A stretch of DNA of 46,508 nt from Sarcina ventriculi (GTDB lineage: Bacteria; Bacillota; Clostridia; Clostridiales; Clostridiaceae). The position numbers and the translations under genes were made by a program. The stretch's first letter is position 1; every line of letters begins with the position of its first letter. The notes under the pieces were generated by a model. That model ran no database searches and had not been told where the DNA came from. It was given only the letters and a program-made list of their open reading frames with translations. Location of the stretch: the NCBI RefSeq assembly GCF_900456775.1, contig NZ_UAUL01000002.1:1-46508 (forward strand). The letters run 5' to 3'. Positions 27,163-35,532 of this stretch are shown here, one piece after another.

Positions 27163-27906
27163 TTGAGTTTATATGATTTATCTTTTTCATTTTTAAAAAG
27201 CGATTTTACAATATGTAATTCGATAAAAATAGATAAAATTCAAAAAGAATTTCTAAATCTTTTAATCTTATCTGTAAATAAAGATGATAGCAAAACTTCA
27301 TATAAGTTTAAATTAGATAAGCTAGCTAATTATTTAGGATTAAGTAAAGAAAAGTGTTGTAAAGTAGTTAAAAGTTTGCTTCAAATATATATAGAGATGA
27401 AAAGTATTTCCGATAAATCTTATCTTTGTTTTAATATATTATCATCTGTATTTTTTAATATAGATGATAATTATATAGAAGTTGCTTTTTATGAAAATAT
27501 AAAACCTTTTTATCTAAAATTAAGAAAGCTTTTTGAACTTGGAAATGCAACAGAACTTTTAAATCTAAATAGTAAAAATTCAATAAAGATGTATGAAATT
27601 TTAAAACCAGCAAAAACTAATAAAATTTATAACATTAAAATTGAAAGGCTTAAAGAACTTCTACATTTAAATAACGAATATAAATTATACGCTGATTTTA
27701 AAAGAAAGGTTTTATTATATACTCAACAAATGCTAAAACAAAAAACAGATATATATTTTGAATTTGAAGAAATAAAAATTGGAAAAAAGGTAGATTCATT
27801 AAATATAATTATATTTGAAAATGTATATAACGTAAAAGATGCAAATAATAATAAAATTTGTGTGGATTCTATTAAATTGGCATTAAAAAATATAATTATT
27901 TCTTAA
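27163..27906 (+). CDS. Rep_3 (RepB-type) initiator-like protein
   Basis: A 247-residue protein that matches the plan of Rep_3-family plasmid replication initiators, which bind iterons as two winged helices. The first is about residues 25-90 (FKLDKLANYLGLSKEKCCKV). The second is about 137-218: KNSIKMYEILKP, ERLKELLHLNNEYKLYADFK, and TDIYFEFEEIKIGKKVDSL. The start is TTG 27163, eight bases after AAGGAG; the GTG at 27154 inside that site is less likely. It is the second gene of an operon with an MFS permease, in apparently chromosomal surroundings with no mobilisation, partition or transposase gene. It may therefore be a domesticated initiator acting as a DNA-binding regulator. Function here is inference. 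Confidence 0.68.
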   Translation: MSLYDLSFSFLKSDFTICNSIKIDKIQKEFLNLLILSVNKDDSKTSYKFKLDKLANYLGLSKEKCCKVVKSLLQIYIEMKSISDKSYLCFNILSSVFFNIDDNYIEVAFYENIKPFYLKLRKLFELGNATELLNLNSKNSIKMYEILKPAKTNKIYNIKIERLKELLHLNNEYKLYADFKRKVLLYTQQMLKQKTDIYFEFEEIKIGKKVDSLNIIIFENVYNVKDANNNKICVDSIKLALKNIIIS

Positions 27907-27916
27907 AAAAGCACCT

Positions 27917-27973
27917 ATATTAAAATCGTATTAAGTAATTATTTTATTATTTAATACGATTTTAATATTTTTA
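27917..27973 (+). terminator. Terminator of the MFS/Rep_3-like operon
   Basis: A perfect 18-bp stem (27917-27934 with 27951-27968) with a 16-nt loop, followed by T5. It starts 10 bases after the stop codon. Confidence 0.8.
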
Positions 27974-28137
27974 ATAAATTTACACTCACATATTTAATTA
28001 AAAATATTACGAAATTAAATTTAAAAAGCATAGTATAAAAATTACAATTAATTACATTTAAAAAGAAAGTTGAAAGATAATGTAAAAAAGAATAATTTTA
28101 AATATTTTGTTATATTATGGATTTTTATAGGTATGTA

Positions 28138-28146
28138 TGGTATAAT
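28138..28146 (+). promoter_or_regulatory. Extended -10 promoter
   Basis: TGGTATAAT matches an extended -10 element (TGnTATAAT), 20 bases before the ATG at 28167. No good -35 is needed or seen for this class. Confidence 0.45.
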
Positions 28147-28166
28147 ATAGTCAGAGGTGAGAATTT

Positions 28167-28910
28167 ATGGTAGGTTATACACAAGTAGAAAAAACTATTA
28201 ATTTTCAAATGAGGGGATTAAACTATAGGGTAGATTTAAAAAGATTGGAAAATAATAATTCAATAGAAAGGTTTGAAAATTTCTTAAAAGAAAAACAACA
28301 TTGTATAGAAATAGATAGTATACAAATCATTGATAAACCTTTAAATGCTAAGTTGGATTATCATGCAAATTTAATAGAAAAGGTTTTAAATAAAAACAAA
28401 GAAAAGTTATTACAAAATTGTTATAATGGATTTTGCAAATTCTTTGGAACTGAAATAAAATCAAATTCTTATTTTATAAATAAATGTAATTTAAGTATGG
28501 GAAATTTAATATATTTTCATTATTTTATGACTTTATTACTTGGTGAAGTTTATGATTCTGAAAGTTTATTTTTAAAATATAAAAAAGATTATAACTTTAT
28601 AAAACATGAACAAATAATGGCATTAACGTTGGAATTAATGGAAAAAGAAACTTTATTTTTGTCATCCTTTATTAAAAAATCATATTTTAAACAATTAAGA
28701 GATAATGGCTTTGCATATCTTAATCTTCCTCTTAATGTTACAAATGAAATTATAGAAACTATAATTATGTTTTTAATAAACGATTGCAATGATGATAGTG
28801 ATTATACTTCATTTAACTATATGTATAATTATCACATACAAAAATATAATAATAATATTTGTTCTATAAACATAAACGAAAACAAAATTTATTCAAAGCA
28901 TTTTGCCTAA
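28167..28910 (+). CDS. hypothetical protein, 247 aa
   Basis: A soluble 247-residue protein starting MVGYTQVEKTINFQMRGLNYRVDLKRL, with GAGGTGA before the ATG. It is rich in Asn, Lys, Tyr and Phe. The C-terminal two thirds is predicted mostly helical by eye, with a segment MGNLIYFHYFMTLLLGEVYDS that is hydrophobic but probably buried rather than membrane-spanning. I recognise no domain or catalytic motif. It stands alone between two terminators with its own extended -10 promoter. The very low GC and lineage-specific look match its neighbours at 27163 and 28958. Confidence 0.6.
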   Translation: MVGYTQVEKTINFQMRGLNYRVDLKRLENNNSIERFENFLKEKQHCIEIDSIQIIDKPLNAKLDYHANLIEKVLNKNKEKLLQNCYNGFCKFFGTEIKSNSYFINKCNLSMGNLIYFHYFMTLLLGEVYDSESLFLKYKKDYNFIKHEQIMALTLELMEKETLFLSSFIKKSYFKQLRDNGFAYLNLPLNVTNEIIETIIMFLINDCNDDSDYTSFNYMYNYHIQKYNNNICSININENKIYSKHFA

Positions 28911-28912
28911 AG

Positions 28913-28957
28913 ATAAAATGACCATCTATAAATATTATTTATAGACGGTCATTTTAT
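28913..28957. terminator. Bidirectional terminator between two hypothetical genes
   Basis: A 21-bp stem (28913-28933 with 28937-28957) with a single mismatch on the plus strand that becomes a G-U pair on the minus strand. It ends at the stop codon of the convergent gene. Confidence 0.8.
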
Positions 28958-29620
28958 TTATTTATTTAAAAGTTTCGCCAATCTTATGATATCTGAATTG
29001 TCATAAGATTTTCCAACTTTTTTTTGTTGATTACTGATGTTTTTTGCTGATTTTTCTTTCTCATGTATCTCTTTCAATATTTTAGCTATTTCTTCATTGG
29101 TGTGTTTATCATCTAATAAATATGTCTTAAATACTGTTTCATTATGAATAAACTTTGCAATGTTATTATCATCAATAACTACTTTGAAATCCCCTTTAGC
29201 TAATAGCATACATTTTATACAAGTATGATTATTTAATTCATTTATCAATTTCTCTATAGGCTTAGGATAAAAATTTACTAAACTAACCTTTTTCAAATAG
29301 TTTTTAAGCATTTGATTATTATAATAAGATGCATACTTATCAAGCATAAAACCATCTTTAAAAGAAAAATTTAAATTTTCTTTATTACCATTTAGATTTT
29401 TTCTAATTATAATGGAAACATAGTTGTCATTTATACTACTGCCATAAATAGATTCAATGTTTATACAGTTTCTAAGTATATATTCTATATCTTCTAGTTT
29501 TGCATTATATGAAATATATGCTGCTATTCTTTGAGCATGCTTATCATCTAAATGTGCTATCATCTCATATATCATGCATCTGTTTAAAAATTCATCTTTA
29601 CTATTAATCATTATTTCCAT
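28958..29620 (-). CDS. hypothetical protein, 220 aa
   Basis: The frame extends to 29698, but ATG 29620 (MEIMINSKDEFLNRCM) has AAGGAG nine bases upstream and is preferred, giving 220 residues. It is a soluble, helix-rich protein with a CIKCM pair of cysteines near the middle and a charged C-terminal end (EEIAKILKEIHEKEKSAKN). No recognised domain. Convergent with the 28167 gene; upstream lies the MBL-fold gene's 3' end, 99 bases away on the same strand. Confidence 0.6.
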   Translation of the reverse strand: MEIMINSKDEFLNRCMIYEMIAHLDDKHAQRIAAYISYNAKLEDIEYILRNCINIESIYGSSINDNYVSIIIRKNLNGNKENLNFSFKDGFMLDKYASYYNNQMLKNYLKKVSLVNFYPKPIEKLINELNNHTCIKCMLLAKGDFKVVIDDNNIAKFIHNETVFKTYLLDDKHTNEEIAKILKEIHEKEKSAKNISNQQKKVGKSYDNSDIIRLAKLLNK

Positions 29621-29718
29621 CAATATCCACTCCTTTTGTATAAAATGTCCATATTTATATATTAACACTTTTTTAACAAATAAACTACATATGCACATTA
29701 TTATACTTAGGAATTTTT

Positions 29719-30948
29719 TTAATTAGCCTTTTTTATATCTTTTATATAATCATCTTTATAACTTTCTTGAGAATCCACAATTTCTTCAGATATATAAATA
29801 TCTTTTTCACTATTATTATGTACTAATTCGCTCCACCATTTTTTAGTTGGATATTCAGCATTATCATTTAAGATAACCCTTTCTCCTATGAAAGGTGTAG
29901 ATATTTGTATATTTTTCTTCTCTCCCTCTTTTATAACTCTGTTTATAGAATCATCCCAATCGTGAAAAGCTAATGCAAATGTCGCCCAATGGATAGGTAT
30001 CATAACCTTACCTTTTAAATCTATATGAGCTTGTACACTTTGTTCTGGGAACATATGAATATTAGGCCATCTGATATCATATTGACCACACTCCATAAGA
30101 GTTAAATCAAAAGGTCCATATTTTTCTCCTATTTCTTTAAAGTGTTTTTCATAATCTCCATCACCACTAAAAAATATTTTTTTCTTCTTATTATATATTA
30201 CCCAAGAACAACTTAAAGATGTATGATTTGCAAAACTTCTTCCTGAAAAATGTTTTGTTGGTGTACATACTAAATTAATTCCTTCAAAGTTAACTTCGTT
30301 CCACCAATCAATTTCTGTAATTTTATTTTTGGGAATGTTCCATCTTTCAAGATGCCCTGCAACACCCAATGGCACAAAAAAATGATTTACTTTATCTTTT
30401 ATTCTTTTTATTGTCCAATAATCTAAATGATCATAATGGTCATGAGAGAAAATCACAGCATCTATTGATGGAATTTTTTCTACATCTATGGGTGCTTGAT
30501 TGAAACGTCTTGTTCCAAAATAAGGTACTGGAGATGGTATTTTCCCAAACATTGGATCTAAAAGCAATCTTTTACCACTTATTTCTAATAATAGAGATGA
30601 ATGTCCAAACCAGGTTACAGATGTTACATTTGAATCTAAATCCTTGAATTCATATTTTTTAAATGGTAAATCCCCTTCTGGTCTCAATCTAGGATTTCTG
30701 AAAATTTTATTTTTAATAAACCATAAAGCATTAGATAAAGCTTTATACGGTTTTTTCGGTTTTTTTTCAATATCTGTAATTGAGTAAAAAAATTGATTAT
30801 CTTTATAATGATCACTTTCTTTAAATGCCGTAGTTCCTTTTTTAGGAGCCTTGGCTCCGAAACTTGGAAAATATTTCATGAAGAAAAAAGCTCCAATTGA
30901 TAATCCTATTATTATTCCAATTAAAATCTTTAATAATAAAAACAACAT
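29719..30948 (-). CDS. membrane-anchored MBL-fold hydrolase (NAPE-PLD/UlaG-like)
   Basis: A metallo-beta-lactamase-fold protein with an N-terminal membrane segment (LLKILIGIIIGLSIGAFFFM). Metal-binding motifs are FSHDHYDHLDYW, TKHFSGRS, SGDGDYEKHF and MIPIHWATFALAFHDW, as in the NAPE-PLD/RomA-like group that hydrolyses phosphodiester bonds in lipids. I prefer ATG 30948 to the upstream ATG at 30990, which has no ribosome binding site; AGGAGG lies 13 bases before 30948, rather far. An ATG-TAA start-stop pair sits between. 409 residues. The substrate is not proven; membrane placement suits a lipid substrate. Confidence 0.8.
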   Translation of the reverse strand: MLFLLLKILIGIIIGLSIGAFFFMKYFPSFGAKAPKKGTTAFKESDHYKDNQFFYSITDIEKKPKKPYKALSNALWFIKNKIFRNPRLRPEGDLPFKKYEFKDLDSNVTSVTWFGHSSLLLEISGKRLLLDPMFGKIPSPVPYFGTRRFNQAPIDVEKIPSIDAVIFSHDHYDHLDYWTIKRIKDKVNHFFVPLGVAGHLERWNIPKNKITEIDWWNEVNFEGINLVCTPTKHFSGRSFANHTSLSCSWVIYNKKKKIFFSGDGDYEKHFKEIGEKYGPFDLTLMECGQYDIRWPNIHMFPEQSVQAHIDLKGKVMIPIHWATFALAFHDWDDSINRVIKEGEKKNIQISTPFIGERVILNDNAEYPTKKWWSELVHNNSEKDIYISEEIVDSQESYKDDYIKDIKKAN

Positions 30949-31110
30949 ATTACATAATTTTCCTCCTGAACTATATAAATTTACTAACATTAAAATATTA
31001 TCATATTTCCCCTTCTACATTCCAGTATAATTTTCTATCTTCATATAGTATAACCTTTTCATTTCAAAAATAATCATACTTAAATACTTTTTATAAAATA
31101 ATATATACAA

Positions 31111-31156
31111 ATCATAGGACATATTTCATTAAAATCAAATTTTATGTCCTATGATA
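31111..31156 (-). terminator. Hairpin after GT2-TPR gene
   Basis: A perfect 13-bp stem (31111-31123 with 31143-31155) starts 12 bases after the stop codon of the GT2 gene. The T content after it on the minus strand is moderate. Confidence 0.65.
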
Positions 31157-31167
31157 TAATTTTATAT

Positions 31168-32268
31168 TTATATTACAAATTCATTATTTACTGAATTTTT
31201 TATTATGTTAAAATTATTTTTTATTCGTTCATCATTTGGTGATATTTTAAGTGCTTCTAGTGCATATTTTAATGATTTATTATAATCTCCTGTGTAATAA
31301 TATGCGAGAGAGGCTAAATCATAAGGTGTTTCATTCCAAGCAAATTGCTCATTGTGATGATTTGTTGTATTTTCTTTTATTTCTAAAGCTAATTTAATCA
31401 TTATTAAAATCAAATTCCAATCTTTTTCCAAATAAGCCAATCTAGCCATCTCAACATAAGGTTCTCGCATATTAGGCGCTTCTGACATTGCTTTTAAAAG
31501 ATATAATTTAGCGGTATCTAACTCACCTTTTTCTTTATAGCAACAAGCTATATATCTTAACGCAAAGCTCCTCTCCTCTTTCCATGTAGCATCTTTTAAA
31601 GATAAATATTTTTCTAATGTTTCAATAGCTTTATCCCATTTACCCATAAAGTAATACTCTCTGCCTAAATAATTAATATTTCGAGCATTATTAGGATTTT
31701 CATTTACGGCAAGTTCCAAAAGAGATAAGTTAAAGCTTCTAGATTTATTGGTATCTGGATAGTGTTTGAAAATTAAATCTTTTGCCAAACACCACTTTTC
31801 TCTCCCCTCTCCTAGATATTCTAAAACCTCATGTGTTGGATAAATCCATCTATAATTGTGTCTACTATGAATTCTTTCATGATAATACCAAACCCCTGGC
31901 GAACCATCAGGATTAAACTTCCATATATAAAGGTAATTAGCTCTATTCGTATCCTTTTCCCACACACTCTCTAATGCTTCTCTCCACCCATCTTCTAAGA
32001 CCTCATCTAGGTCAATACAAACGCAAATATCGATATCTTCAGGTATTTTTTCTAAACACGCATTTCTGGCAACATCAAACCTCCAAGGTTTTACTGGTAT
32101 TTCATATACTTTAGCTCCACAATCTCTTAAAATGGCAACAGTATTATCAGTGGAGCCTGTATCACCAAAAACAACTAAATCAGCATCTTTTAAGCTATCC
32201 ATACATCTTTTTGCGAATTTTTCTTCATTTTTACAAACACCATATACACATATTTTATACTTTCCCAT
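31168..32268 (-). CDS. GT2-like glycosyltransferase with TPR repeats
   Basis: A 366-residue protein. The N-terminal ~180 residues are a GT-A family 2 fold (KICVYGVCKNEEKFAKRCMDSL, FGDTGSTDNT), with the DxD metal/nucleotide motif in CIDLDEVLEDGW. Tetratricopeptide repeats follow (for example ARNINYLGREYYFMGKWDKA and LASLAYYYTGDYNKSLKYAL). Such GT2-TPR proteins often glycosylate surface proteins or peptides, or act in small secondary pathways. The frame opens with TTG at 32274; ATG 32268 with AAAGGA six bases upstream is chosen. Same strand as nfo, 73 bases upstream. Confidence 0.85.
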   Translation of the reverse strand: MGKYKICVYGVCKNEEKFAKRCMDSLKDADLVVFGDTGSTDNTVAILRDCGAKVYEIPVKPWRFDVARNACLEKIPEDIDICVCIDLDEVLEDGWREALESVWEKDTNRANYLYIWKFNPDGSPGVWYYHERIHSRHNYRWIYPTHEVLEYLGEGREKWCLAKDLIFKHYPDTNKSRSFNLSLLELAVNENPNNARNINYLGREYYFMGKWDKAIETLEKYLSLKDATWKEERSFALRYIACCYKEKGELDTAKLYLLKAMSEAPNMREPYVEMARLAYLEKDWNLILIMIKLALEIKENTTNHHNEQFAWNETPYDLASLAYYYTGDYNKSLKYALEALKISPNDERIKNNFNIIKNSVNNEFVI

Positions 32269-32341
32269 ATACAATCCTTTAACATAAAAATATTTATATT
32301 TATATGTATTTTATTATTAGATTTTATATGATTTAAAATTA

Positions 32342-33175
32342 TTAACATCTATAAATACTTTTTAAAAGAGAAATTTCTTTAGCATATCCATCTAATTCAT
32401 TAGGAGTTTCCAAGAAAAAAGGTAAATTTTTAAGCTTTTCATGATTTATAATATTACCTATAGCGTCTAAACCTATATTACCTAGACCAATTTTTTCATG
32501 TCTATCTTTATGGCTTCCTAAGATATTTTTACTATCATTTAAATGAATAGCACATAATTTATCTAATCCTATCACATCATCAAATTCAGCTAAGACATTA
32601 TCTAAATTATTTACGATATCATAACCGCCATCAAAAATATGACAAGTATCAAGGCATACACCTATATGCTCATTTAAGTTAACTCCATCGATTATAGCCT
32701 TTATTTCATTAAAATTTCGTCCAATTTCAGTACCTTTTCCAGACATTGTTTCTAATAAAATTTTTGTTGTTTGGTCTTTTTTAATAACTTTGTTTAATAA
32801 TTCAATAATGTAATTAATCCCGATATCTACTCCTTGTTTTACGTGACTTCCAGGGTGGAAATTGTATAGGTTATTAGGTAAGTATTCCATCCTCTTCAAA
32901 TCATCTTCCATAATTTTATAAGCAAATTCCCTAATGCTTTCATCTTTAGAGCAAGGATTTAAGGTATATGGGGCATGAGCTAAAATTTTCCCAAAATTAT
33001 ATTCCTTCATCAATTTTAAAAGTTCTTCTATATCTTGTTTATCTATATCTTTTGCTTTACCCCCTCTTGGATTTCTCGTGAAAAATTGAAATGTATTCGC
33101 TCCAATACTAAGAGCAGTATCTCCCATTGATTTAAAGCCTTTAGATGTAGATAAATGACATCCTATATTTAACAT
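32342..33175 (-). CDS. nfo: deoxyribonuclease IV (AP endonuclease)
   Basis: Endonuclease IV cuts 5' of abasic sites and repairs 3' blocks in base-excision repair, using three zinc ions. At 277 residues it has the normal length. Family blocks are [68 protein letters not shown] and FFLETPNE, containing the zinc-binding His, Asp and Glu residues. GGGAGGA precedes the ATG. It may be co-transcribed with the GT2-TPR gene. Confidence 0.95.
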   Translation of the reverse strand: MLNIGCHLSTSKGFKSMGDTALSIGANTFQFFTRNPRGGKAKDIDKQDIEELLKLMKEYNFGKILAHAPYTLNPCSKDESIREFAYKIMEDDLKRMEYLPNNLYNFHPGSHVKQGVDIGINYIIELLNKVIKKDQTTKILLETMSGKGTEIGRNFNEIKAIIDGVNLNEHIGVCLDTCHIFDGGYDIVNNLDNVLAEFDDVIGLDKLCAIHLNDSKNILGSHKDRHEKIGLGNIGLDAIGNIINHEKLKNLPFFLETPNELDGYAKEISLLKSIYRC

Positions 33176-33378
33176 ATATTATCCTCCCAAATATTTTATC
33201 AAATACAATGCTAATATGTTGTATAAAATAAATCAATGGCTTTTTAGAGGTATTATTAATTTTTGTTATGTTTTAAATATATAATATTAATAAATTGTTA
33301 AATTTATATAAATAATAAATTTAATAGAAAAATATGATAAAATTAGAATATTATATTTGTATTATTAGGGGGAAAGTT

Positions 33379-34548
33379 ATGAAGCATAAAAATATAAAAA
33401 AATCAATAGCAACTGGACTTTCTGGAGTTTGTCTAGCTGGGGTATTAAATATTCCTGTTTTTGCTTCAACAGATATTGCGGTAAGTTTAGGAAATGATTT
33501 AACTTCATCTCAAAAAGAAGATATGTTAAATGAATTTGGTGTTTCAAAAAACGACAATAACGTAACAATTATAAATATTACTGTAGATGATATAAGAGAA
33601 CAATTGGGACTTGGACCTGCTACATCCAAAAGTTCAAAAAATAATTCTTATTCTAGCTGTTATGTTAAAGTAGAGAAATCTGGATATGGGATTAAAGTTT
33701 CAACTAATAATCTTACAGAGGTTACTGGTTCTATGTTACAAAATGCACTTTTAACATCTGGAATAACAGATGCTAATGTTAAAGCTTCATCTCCATTTCC
33801 AGTAACAGGAACTGCAGCACTTGCTGGTATTTTGAAAGGTTTTGAAGATGCAACAGGTGAAGAATTATCTCTTAATCATAAAGAAGTTGCCAAAGAAGAG
33901 ATTAATGTAACAAATACTCTAAGTAATGCAACGACAGAAACTGGACAAACTTTAGGAAAAGATGAAGTTGCTCTTATTATAAATGAAATAAAAACACAAG
34001 TAATAAAAGACTCTCCTAAAACTGATATTGCTATAGATAGAATAGTCACAAATATAGTTAATAATTACAACATAAACTTAACAAGTCAAGAAAAGGGTCA
34101 AATAGTAACACTAATGTCTAGTATTAATGATTTAAACTTTAATTATGGTGAAATGAAGAGTTATTTAAAACAAATGACAACCAATATACAAGAATCATTA
34201 AATAAGGCAGGCAAAGAACTAAATGAAAGTGGTTTTATAAATAAAACTTGGAATAAAATAAAAAGTTTAGCTACTGTTTCTTGGGATAGTTTTTGCTCTA
34301 TAACAAATAAGGTAAAAGCATTAATAGTTGGTGCAGATAATGTGGTTGTTGAAAAAGATGGTGTTAAATATGATGTAAATGGAAATATTCTTGGTTTAGC
34401 TGATGAGTCATCATCTAATGAAAATTCAACAACAAATACAATTGATAAAAAAGAATCAGAAAACACTGATGAAGTAATAACAGATGATACTAATAATTTA
34501 TCAAAAGATGAAAATAGTGACACTAATACAAATAATACTTTTAATTAA
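33379..34548 (+). CDS. secreted DUF1002 (YpuA-like) protein
   Basis: A 389-residue exported protein with a signal peptide (KKSIATGLSGVCLAGVLNIPVFA, cleaved near residue 29). It is followed by the DUF1002 domain: AVSLGNDLTSSQKEDMLNEFG, YSSCYVKVEKSGYGIKVS and SPFPVTGTAALAGILKGFEDATG. The last ~60 residues are an Asn/Asp/Ser/Thr-rich tail with no LPXTG. Related to Bacillus YpuA, of unknown function. The frame extends to 33334; ATG 33379 with GGGGGAAAG upstream is preferred because it gives a proper signal peptide. Single gene with its own terminator. Confidence 0.85.
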   Translation: MKHKNIKKSIATGLSGVCLAGVLNIPVFASTDIAVSLGNDLTSSQKEDMLNEFGVSKNDNNVTIINITVDDIREQLGLGPATSKSSKNNSYSSCYVKVEKSGYGIKVSTNNLTEVTGSMLQNALLTSGITDANVKASSPFPVTGTAALAGILKGFEDATGEELSLNHKEVAKEEINVTNTLSNATTETGQTLGKDEVALIINEIKTQVIKDSPKTDIAIDRIVTNIVNNYNINLTSQEKGQIVTLMSSINDLNFNYGEMKSYLKQMTTNIQESLNKAGKELNESGFINKTWNKIKSLATVSWDSFCSITNKVKALIVGADNVVVEKDGVKYDVNGNILGLADESSSNENSTTNTIDKKESENTDEVITDDTNNLSKDENSDTNTNNTFN

Positions 34549-34569
34549 TGTATTATTAATTTTATATAT

Positions 34570-34606
34570 TTGGTAATAATATTTCTTATTGCCAAGTTTT
34601 TTTTTA
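34570..34606 (+). terminator. Terminator of DUF1002 gene
   Basis: A 10-bp stem (34570-34579 with 34586-34595, one G-U pair) followed by GTTTTTTTTT, a classic intrinsic terminator. Confidence 0.85.
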
Positions 34607-34704
34607 TTATTTATAATTACAGTACAGTAAAAGTTATTTATAAAAATTAAAAATATATTACATGTCATAAAAAATAAAATTTATATAAGAGAAGGTAATT
34701 TAAC

Positions 34705-35475
34705 ATGAATATAGCTATTATAACAGGTGCCTCATCAGGACTTGGAAAAGAATTTTTAAAACAAATAGACTCCTATAACTTTGATGAAATATGGGTTATT
34801 GCTAGGCAAAGAGAAAAATTAGAAGCTCTAAGAGATATTATACATACTAACCTTAAAATCATTCCATTGGATTTATCATTAAATTCTAGTTTCAAAATTT
34901 ATGAAGAAGAGCTTAAAAAAGAAAAACCTAATGTAAAGTTGCTTATAAATTGCGCTGGTTTCGGTAAATTTGGTAATTATTCAGAAATTCCTCTTGAGGA
35001 TTCATTAAAAATGATAGATTTAAATTGTAAAGCATTAGTTTCTATGACTGAAAAGACTCTTCCATTTATGAATGAATTTTCTAAAATATTGCAAATATGC
35101 TCATCATCATCTTTTCAGCCACTTCCTTTTGCTAATGTGTATGCTTCCACTAAAGCATTTGTACTTAGTTATTCTAGAGCATTAAATTACGAATTAAAAG
35201 AAAGAAGAATTTTAGTTACTGCTGTATGCCCTGGATGGGTTAGAACAAATTTTTTTGAGACTGCTAAAAAAACTAAAAACCCTAATGCCGTTAATAATTA
35301 TGCCTTTATGTCAGATGCAAAAGATGTTGTAAAAAAGGCGCTTCGTGATATGAAAAAAAACAAATCAATATCTATTTACGGTGCTTTTAGTTTAAGTCAA
35401 TTTGTAGGAACTAAATTTTTCCCTAAAGATTTTATAATGAATATTTGGGTTATGAGTCAAAACAAAAATAAGTAA
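34705..35475 (+). CDS. short-chain dehydrogenase/reductase
   Basis: A 256-residue classical-type SDR. The cofactor motif is TGASSGLGKEF (residues 7-17), NCAGFG is the NAG-type strand, serines in QICSSSSFQP supply the catalytic Ser, and YASTK the YxxxK. CPGWVRTNFF follows as expected. It uses NAD(P)H to reduce or oxidise a carbonyl or alcohol; the substrate is not shown. The C-terminal basic region recalls the acyl/steroid-type YqjQ group. GAGAAGG precedes the ATG. Confidence 0.88.
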   Translation: MNIAIITGASSGLGKEFLKQIDSYNFDEIWVIARQREKLEALRDIIHTNLKIIPLDLSLNSSFKIYEEELKKEKPNVKLLINCAGFGKFGNYSEIPLEDSLKMIDLNCKALVSMTEKTLPFMNEFSKILQICSSSSFQPLPFANVYASTKAFVLSYSRALNYELKERRILVTAVCPGWVRTNFFETAKKTKNPNAVNNYAFMSDAKDVVKKALRDMKKNKSISIYGAFSLSQFVGTKFFPKDFIMNIWVMSQNKNK

Positions 35476-35482
35476 ACAATAA

Positions 35483-35517
35483 AAAGATGTTACTTTTAAT
35501 ATAAAAGCAACATCTTT
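35483..35517. terminator. Terminator between SDR and flavodiiron genes
   Basis: A stem formed by AAAGATGTT and following bases (35483-35499) with 35501-35517, with one imperfect pair that is G-U on the minus strand. It serves the convergent genes on both sides. Confidence 0.7.
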
Positions 35518-35532
35518 AATCTTATCTTATCC

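Noticed and set aside
34161-34523. A 120-codon minus-strand frame within the DUF1002 gene
   Set aside because: It is antisense to a recognised secreted protein and its Ser/Phe-rich composition mirrors the Asn/Lys/Glu-rich tail of the real gene.
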